Source: Clostridiales bacterium | Lineage (GTDB): Bacteria; Bacillota; Clostridia; Peptostreptococcales; Anaerovoracaceae | Assembly: GCA_022763735.1 (NCBI GenBank) | Contig: JALEQY010000067.1 | Location: 1 to 36,577 of the forward strand | DNA: 36,577 nucleotides | Reading direction: 5' to 3' | Part shown: positions 32,902-36,577 of the stretch, one piece after another | Position numbering within the stretch: position 1 is the first letter of the stretch | How the letters are laid out: the number at the start of each line of letters is the position of its first letter | The notes under the pieces: model-generated | What the model was told of the DNA's origin: nothing | Databases searched by the model: none | Seen by the model: only the letters and a program-made list of their open reading frames with translations | Made by a program: the position numbers and the translations under genes

Positions 32902-33540
32902 TCAGAACCCGTTCTGCAAAAGGAACTCTTTCGTGATGCCGCCGGTTTTGCGGTAGGGCTGCAGAAGCTTTTCAACATATTTGCCAATGCAGTCATTTTC
33001 CAGGTTCACTATATCTCCCGGTTTTCTCAGAGCAAGTGTGGTGCTGGCTGAAGTATGGGGGATGATGGATACCTTGAAGCTTTCTTCATCTGTCCATGCC
33101 ACTGTCAGGCTTATACCATCTATGGCGATGGAGCCTTTTTCCACGATATAACGCATGATGTCAGATGATGTTCTGATGGTGTACCATACAGCATTGTCAT
33201 CCTTTTTTATATTCGAGACAGTTCCGGTGCCGTCGATATGTCCTGATACTATGTGCCCGCCGAATCTGCCGTCTGCACTCATGGCCCGCTCCAGGTTCAC
33301 TTTGCTCCCTGAACGGAGAGAGCCAAGAGATGATCTGTTCAGTGTTTCGTGCATTACGTCTGCAGTAAAGGATGTTGAGGTAAAACTTGTCACTGTCAGG
33401 CATACACCGTTTACTGCGATGCTGTCGCCCATATGTACATCTTCCAGTACAGTGGATGCATCGATAGTCAGTACGGCAGAGGCTGTATTTTTGCGGATAT
33501 TGTTTATGGTACCAAGCTCTTCGATTATTCCTGTGAACAT
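32902..33540 (-). CDS. ribE: Riboflavin synthase alpha chain
   Basis: Dismutates two lumazines to riboflavin. The 212-residue protein consists of two similar lumazine-binding barrels: MFTGIIEELG... SIAVNGVCLTV and the repeat HIDGTGTV... SIAIDGISLTV. Its start overlaps the ribD end by 16 bases, so translation is coupled. There are about 60 bases to ribBA. Confidence 0.96.
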   Translation of the reverse strand: MFTGIIEELGTINNIRKNTASAVLTIDASTVLEDVHMGDSIAVNGVCLTVTSFTSTSFTADVMHETLNRSSLGSLRSGSKVNLERAMSADGRFGGHIVSGHIDGTGTVSNIKKDDNAVWYTIRTSSDIMRYIVEKGSIAIDGISLTVAWTDEESFKVSIIPHTSASTTLALRKPGDIVNLENDCIGKYVEKLLQPYRKTGGITKEFLLQNGF

Positions 33541-34622
33541 CTGATCACCTCGCTTTCAAGAAGGATGTCATTATCTATAACGGTTATTTTCGGTCTGCTG
33601 AGCCGGAAGGCCTTGTCCGGTATGTCCACGCCGGTGCCGCCCACCGGGGACGGTGCGGATTTACCTCCCAGCAGTTTAGGTGCGATATAGGTCTGCACTC
33701 TGTTTACAATGCCGGCTTCCAGTGCCGACCAGTTCAGTTGGCTGCCGCCCTCCAGAAGAATACTGTCTATCTTCATTTCACCCAGAATCCGCATAAGCTC
33801 CTTGAGATCCAGGTGACCGTCTTTCTCAGGGATGATGAGGACATCACATCCTTTTTCTTTGAGACTGCTGATCCTGTCAGTGTCTTCTGATGATGTGGCT
33901 ATAATAGTCGGGACATGAGCTGCGGTTCTGACGATCTGAGATGTCAGCGGTGTCCTCAGCTGAGAATCGCATATTATTCTTACCGGGTTTCTGCCGCCGG
34001 GGAGTCTGCAGGTGAGGAGGGGATCATCTGCCAGCAATGTACCGGTACCTATCATGATGCCGGAATATCTGTTCCTGTCATGATGCACATTTTTTCTGGC
34101 TGCTTCGCCGGTTATCCAGCGGGCTTCACCGGTCCTGGCTGCTGTTTTGCCGTCCATGGTCATGGCATATTTCATGACAACATATGGCAGTCCGGTTTTC
34201 ATGTAATGCATGAAAACATAATTCAGATCATCACATTCCTTTCTCATCACGTTCTGCGTCACCTTGATTCCGTGATCCCTCAATATCCTTATGCCTTTGC
34301 CGGCAACTAGGGGATTGGGGTCGGGAGAGCCGACTATAACGTGCTTTATTCCGGCTTCTATTATGGCATCTGTGCATGGAGGCTGTTTGCCATAATGGCA
34401 GCACGGTTCCAGCGTCACGTATATTTCGGCTCCGGCGGCCGGTTCGCTGCAGTCCGCCAGTGCTGCACGTTCAGCATGCAGGTCTCCGAAGCATCTGTGA
34501 TAACCTTTGCCGATTATTCTGTCGTTTTTTACTATGACTGCGCCAACCATGGGGTTGGGATTCACATGGCCGCAGCCCATTTCTGCCAGATCCAGTGCCA
34601 GCTTCATATATTGTGTATCCAT
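33525..34622 (-). CDS. ribD: Bifunctional pyrimidine deaminase / 5-amino-6-(5-phosphoribosylamino)uracil reductase
   Basis: Second and third steps after GTP cyclohydrolase. At 365 aa, the N-terminal deaminase domain has the zinc motifs HAERAAL and EPCCHYGKQPPCTDAI. The C-terminal reductase domain has MTMDGKTAARTGEARWIT and LLEGGSQLNWSAL. It is the first gene of the operon, behind the FMN riboswitch and two hairpin terminators. The ATG at 34622 has AGGAGGAAC upstream, directly after the second terminator's T tract. Confidence 0.97.
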   Translation of the reverse strand: MDTQYMKLALDLAEMGCGHVNPNPMVGAVIVKNDRIIGKGYHRCFGDLHAERAALADCSEPAAGAEIYVTLEPCCHYGKQPPCTDAIIEAGIKHVIVGSPDPNPLVAGKGIRILRDHGIKVTQNVMRKECDDLNYVFMHYMKTGLPYVVMKYAMTMDGKTAARTGEARWITGEAARKNVHHDRNRYSGIMIGTGTLLADDPLLTCRLPGGRNPVRIICDSQLRTPLTSQIVRTAAHVPTIIATSSEDTDRISSLKEKGCDVLIIPEKDGHLDLKELMRILGEMKIDSILLEGGSQLNWSALEAGIVNRVQTYIAPKLLGGKSAPSPVGGTGVDIPDKAFRLSRPKITVIDNDILLESEVIRCSQE

Positions 34623-34641
34623 AATTGTTCCTCCTGAAAAG

Positions 34642-34670
34642 AAAAACCCTGAACATATATCTGTCCAGGG
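34642..34670 (-). terminator. Second leader terminator of the rib operon
   Basis: Minus strand: CCCTGGACA (34662-34670) pairs with TGTTCAGGG (34647-34655, one G-U), followed by TTTTTCTTTTC. It ends only a few bases before the ribD RBS. Confidence 0.75.
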
Positions 34671-34709
34671 CTCAGTACATCCGCATCGAAATATCAGGTG
34701 ACACCTGAT

Positions 34710-34738
34710 AAAAAAACTCTGAAACCATGGTTTCAGAG
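34710..34738 (-). terminator. First leader terminator of the rib operon, riboswitch expression platform
   Basis: Minus strand: CTCTGAAA-CCATGG-TTTCAGAG (34717-34738) followed by seven T (34710-34716), about 40 bases after the FMN aptamer. A further perfect hairpin, TATCAGG-TGTCA-CCTGATA, lies between this and the second terminator. Confidence 0.85.
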
Positions 34739-34779
34739 CATCATATACACATCAATATTAATACAAAGATAAAGTATGT

Positions 34780-34888
34780 ATCTTCTTCCATCCAGACTTT
34801 ACTGTCGGTTCCGGAATCTCACCGGATCATGCGCACAGGCGCTCGCGGACTTTACCGCCGGTCGGGAAATCAACCCTGCCCTGAAGAT
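34780..34888 (-). ncRNA. FMN riboswitch (RFN element)
   Basis: Read on the minus strand the conserved RFN blocks appear in order: TTCAGGGCAGGGT, TTCCCGACCGGCGGTA, AGTCCGCGAGCGC, GATCCGGTGAGATTCCGGAA, CCGACAGTAAAGTCTGGATG and GAAGA. The outer helix is GAAGAT (34883-34888) with ATCTTC (34780-34785). FMN binding is known to promote termination of rib transcripts in Firmicutes. Its position between a sigma-A promoter and ribD fits that role. Confidence 0.97.
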
Positions 34889-34907
34889 TCTATTTAGTTC
34901 GTTTATA

Positions 34908-34936
34908 ATAGTAGCCCTGATGCAGCTGTTTGTCAA
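34908..34936 (-). promoter_or_regulatory. Promoter of the rib operon
   Basis: Minus strand: TTGACA (34931-34936), 17-base spacer, TACTAT (34908-34913). Transcription would begin just before the FMN aptamer. Confidence 0.75.
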
Positions 34937-34971
34937 GGGTTAATTTGAATTTATGAGAATACAAGCTGTTA

Positions 34972-35000
34972 TTGACATATGCCGGTAACGGTGATATAGT
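34972..35000 (+). promoter_or_regulatory. Promoter of the NifX-like gene
   Basis: TTGACA (34972-34977), 17-base spacer, TATAGT (34995-35000). The -35 lies within TGACATATG, which recurs in the palindrome at 35012. Confidence 0.7.
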
Positions 35001-35011
35001 TTAGTTATAAA

Positions 35012-35023
35012 TGACATATGTCA
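35012..35023. promoter_or_regulatory. Candidate operator, palindrome TGACATATGTCA
   Basis: A perfect 12-base palindrome just after the -10 box, with a partial copy (TGACATATG, 34973-34981) over the -35 box. Binding there would block RNA polymerase. The binding protein is unknown. Confidence 0.5.
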
Positions 35024-35047
35024 GTATTAAAGAGGAGTGTGAATAAA

Positions 35048-35446
35048 ATGAAAATAGCAGTAACTTATGAGAACGGACAGATTTTTCAGCATTTCGGGCA
35101 TACAGAGAAGTTCAAGGTGTACGAGACAGAAGGTAATAAAATTCTGAGCAGCGAGGTTATAGATACAGCCGGTAGCGGACATGGCGCTCTGGCAGGATTC
35201 CTGCTGAACAATGATGTGGATGTGCTGATTTGCGGGGGTATAGGAGGCGGTGCAAAGACAGCGCTTGCACAGGCAGGTATCAGACTTCTGGGAGGCGTTT
35301 CAGGAGATGCGGATCAGGCAGTGGCAGATTATCTTGAGGGGAGACTGAATTATAATCCGGATGTTATGTGCAGACACCATGATGAACATCACGGCAGTGA
35401 AGGAACATGCGGACAAGGCAGCTGCGGAAGTCATAAATGCCACTGA
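35048..35446 (+). CDS. NifX/NifB-C-like dinitrogenase-cofactor-family protein with a metal-binding tail
   Basis: A 132-residue protein of the dinitrogenase iron-molybdenum cofactor family (MKIAVTYENGQIFQHFGHTEKF, then LICGGIGGGAKTALAQAGIRLLGGVSGDADQAVADYLEG). Members without nitrogenase are widespread in anaerobes and are thought to carry or sense Fe-S or Mo-Fe-S clusters. Its last 25 residues are rich in His, Cys and Gly (CRHHDEHH, GTCGQGSCGSHKCH), probably a second metal site. Start: the ATG at 35048 after GAGGAG; an ATG at 35018 lies inside the operator region. No nif structural gene is nearby, so nitrogen fixation is not implied. Confidence 0.85.
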   Translation: MKIAVTYENGQIFQHFGHTEKFKVYETEGNKILSSEVIDTAGSGHGALAGFLLNNDVDVLICGGIGGGAKTALAQAGIRLLGGVSGDADQAVADYLEGRLNYNPDVMCRHHDEHHGSEGTCGQGSCGSHKCH

Positions 35447-35539
35447 TCATACGCTCTTACGGAACTGTATTCGAAATGGTTAGCATTCATTTCCCATATA
35501 TGTTAGAATATAAGCATATTTATAAAAGGGAGCGTTAAT

Positions 35540-35740
35540 ATGGCAGTAAGATTGAATGAAGACAGAGAGCTTGTAGCTGCAGTTAAACAGGGTCTTAAGG
35601 AAAAGGACGGATACTGCCCGTGCAGGCTTGAGAAAACCGAAGAAAACAAATGTATCTGTGAGGAATTCAGAAATCAGATAGCAGATCCTGACTTTGAGGG
35701 ATACTGTCACTGTATGCTTTATTACAAGTCAAAGGATTGA
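35540..35740 (+). CDS. Small ferredoxin-thioredoxin-reductase catalytic-chain-like protein
   Basis: A 66-residue protein with three Cys-x-Cys pairs: C26/C28 (CPC), C38/C40 (CIC) and C56/C58 (CHC), plus the ending GYCHCMLYYK. These are the elements of the FTR catalytic chain, which uses a [4Fe-4S] cluster and a redox-active disulfide to pass electrons from ferredoxin to thioredoxin. The spacing differs from the plant enzyme and the protein is shorter, so it belongs to the small bacterial branch whose partner is unknown. It has AAGGGAG upstream and is followed by the TetR gene after 15 bases. Confidence 0.82.
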   Translation: MAVRLNEDRELVAAVKQGLKEKDGYCPCRLEKTEENKCICEEFRNQIADPDFEGYCHCMLYYKSKD

Positions 35741-35755
35741 GAAAGGTAGCATCAG

Positions 35756-36340
35756 ATGTCTGAATTAACCAAGAAAGCATTGGCGGCAGCAGCGGCGGAA
35801 ATTCTCAGAAAAAAGTCGCTTGACAAGATAACAATAAAGGAAATCACCGATGCCTGCGGTCTCACCAGAAATACATTCTATTATCATTTTGAGGACATAT
35901 ATGATCTTCTGGGTTGGATGCTGATAAAAGAAGCCGATGAGATTCTGACGCGTTTCAGTGAAGAGGAACAGTGGGAGGAAGGATTCCTGGAAGGTCTGAG
36001 CTTTCTTTATGAAAATAAGAAAATGATATATCATATATACAAGACCATCAACAGGGGAGATCTTGATAAATACCTCAATAAAGTCGGCGAGGTATATGCC
36101 CTCAGGCTGGTGAACATTCAGGCTGAAGGGCTTGGTTTCAGCAGAGAGGCTGTGAAGACTGCGGCAAATTTTTATATCAATGCATTTGTCGGTACAGTTC
36201 TGCGGTGGATAGAGAATGATATGGATAATCCTCCGGAAGTGCTGGCAAGACTGTGTGACGGCATGTTCAAGGGAACTGTGACTGCCGCTCTGGAAAGCGC
36301 AGAAGAAGTTATAGAATCGATGGGCGGTTCGGAGAAATAG
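35756..36340 (+). CDS. TetR/AcrR-family regulator
   Basis: A 194-residue regulator with an N-terminal helix-turn-helix (about 24-48: KITIKEITDACGLTRNTFYYHFEDIYDLL) and an all-helical ligand domain with FYINAFVGTVLRWI of the TetR_C_7/DhaS-like type. It is separated from the MMPL permease start by a terminator and about 120 bases, and probably controls that permease. It could also bind the TGACATATGTCA palindrome upstream of the NifX-like gene, but nothing in the sequence proves this. Confidence 0.88.
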   Translation: MSELTKKALAAAAAEILRKKSLDKITIKEITDACGLTRNTFYYHFEDIYDLLGWMLIKEADEILTRFSEEEQWEEGFLEGLSFLYENKKMIYHIYKTINRGDLDKYLNKVGEVYALRLVNIQAEGLGFSREAVKTAANFYINAFVGTVLRWIENDMDNPPEVLARLCDGMFKGTVTAALESAEEVIESMGGSEK

Positions 36341-36359
36341 TTTTGTACAAAACATCTTT

Positions 36360-36391
36360 CGTGCACAATTTTTGTGCACGGATTTTTTTTT
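36360..36391 (+). terminator. Terminator after the TetR gene
   Basis: CGTGCACAA (36360-36368) pairs perfectly with TTGTGCACG (36372-36380) over three T, followed by GA and a long T tract (36383-36391). Confidence 0.9.
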
Positions 36392-36461
36392 GTTTATGGA
36401 TAAAAAACATACAAGATACTAGAATATTTCAGGAATAAATAATAGACAGGGGTGATAAAAT

Positions 36462-36577
36462 ATGCTGCTTAAATTCGGCAAAGCAGTCACCGGGAAAAGA
36501 CGGCTGATTCTGATTGTGGCAGTTCTGCTGCTGATACCGTCGGTTCTCGGTATGATGGCAACAAGGATCAATTATGA
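36462..36577 (+). CDS. Start of an MMPL/RND-family permease (truncated by the window end)
   Basis: The ATG at 36462, after a GGGGTG purine tract, begins MLLKFGKAVTGKRRLILIVA with a first transmembrane helix (about residues 14-33) and GMMATRINY at the window edge. A cytoplasmic basic start, one helix and then a TRINYD-like motif is the usual N-terminus of clostridial MMPL/RND exporters of about 700 residues or more. Only 38 residues are visible, so substrate and completeness cannot be judged. The TetR gene upstream is its probable regulator. Confidence 0.7.
   Translation, partial: MLLKFGKAVTGKRRLILIVAVLLLIPSVLGMMATRINY

Noticed and set aside
35048-35740. Nitrogen-fixation locus
   Set aside because: Only a NifX-like domain protein is present; no nifHDKENB genes. 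Such proteins are common in non-diazotrophs. nifS/nifU here are general Fe-S genes.
1-36577. CRISPR arrays, tRNA, rRNA, prophage or toxin-antitoxin genes
   Set aside because: No spaced direct repeats, no recognisable tRNA/rRNA sequence, no integrase, phage structural or toxin-like frames were found on either strand.

Overview
The window looks like chromosome from an anaerobic Firmicute of the class Clostridia. The signs are strong GGAGG-type ribosome binding sites, tightly packed co-directional operons, an FMN riboswitch on a ribDEBAH operon, the PyrK/PyrD-1B type of dihydroorotate dehydrogenase, a NifS-NifU-MnmA sulfur cluster, a DUF896 protein, an XRE/desulfoferrodoxin-like fusion and a ferredoxin-bearing aldo/keto reductase. 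The species cannot be read from the sequence.

Layout. (1) 1-460: end of a secreted Ig-like repeat protein. (2) 519-7108: a complete phosphate regulon, pstS-pstC-pstA-pstB-phoU-phoP-phoR, behind PhoP-box-like repeats; pstS appears circularly permuted. (3) 7114-9311: fabF facing it, a DUF896 protein and a small secreted protein of unknown function. (4) 9368-13181: nifS, nifU, mnmA, ridA and a Cys-motif flavoprotein. (5) 13196-19560: a sigma-54 controlled module. An enhancer-binding protein and an AEC transporter point left. Rightwards there are two GG-N10-GC sigma-54 promoters, a structured RNA ending in a terminator, a 33-codon micro-ORF, two short-chain dehydrogenases and a class-III aminotransferase. 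(6) 19600-24570: a region with gene decay. It holds a class-I aminotransferase behind a switch-like leader, a C-terminal scrap of an ornithine-cyclodeaminase-family gene, a ferredoxin aldo/keto reductase, a CynX-type MFS transporter and a broken alanine dehydrogenase. (7) 24644-30335: pyrC-K-D-F-E-B-I, most of de novo UMP synthesis. (8) 30377-34936: an XRE/SOR-like regulator and the riboflavin operon ribD-ribE-ribBA-ribH behind an FMN riboswitch. (9) 34972-36577: a NifX-like protein with a metal-binding tail, a small CxC-rich FTR-like protein, a TetR regulator and the start of an MMPL/RND permease.

How the genes fit together. The pst/pho genes form a self-contained phosphate uptake and sensing circuit. 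NifS supplies sulfur both to the NifU scaffold and to MnmA. The pyr operon makes UMP with an FMN/FAD/Fe-S dihydroorotate dehydrogenase whose flavins derive from the riboflavin operon next to it. The best candidate for a little-described system is 13196-19560: a sigma-54 activator, a transporter, two dehydrogenases and an aminotransferase, which together suggest uptake and oxidation/transamination of a small amino or hydroxy compound. The substrate cannot be inferred. Its promoter region contains an RNA with long-range pairing that I could not assign to a known class.
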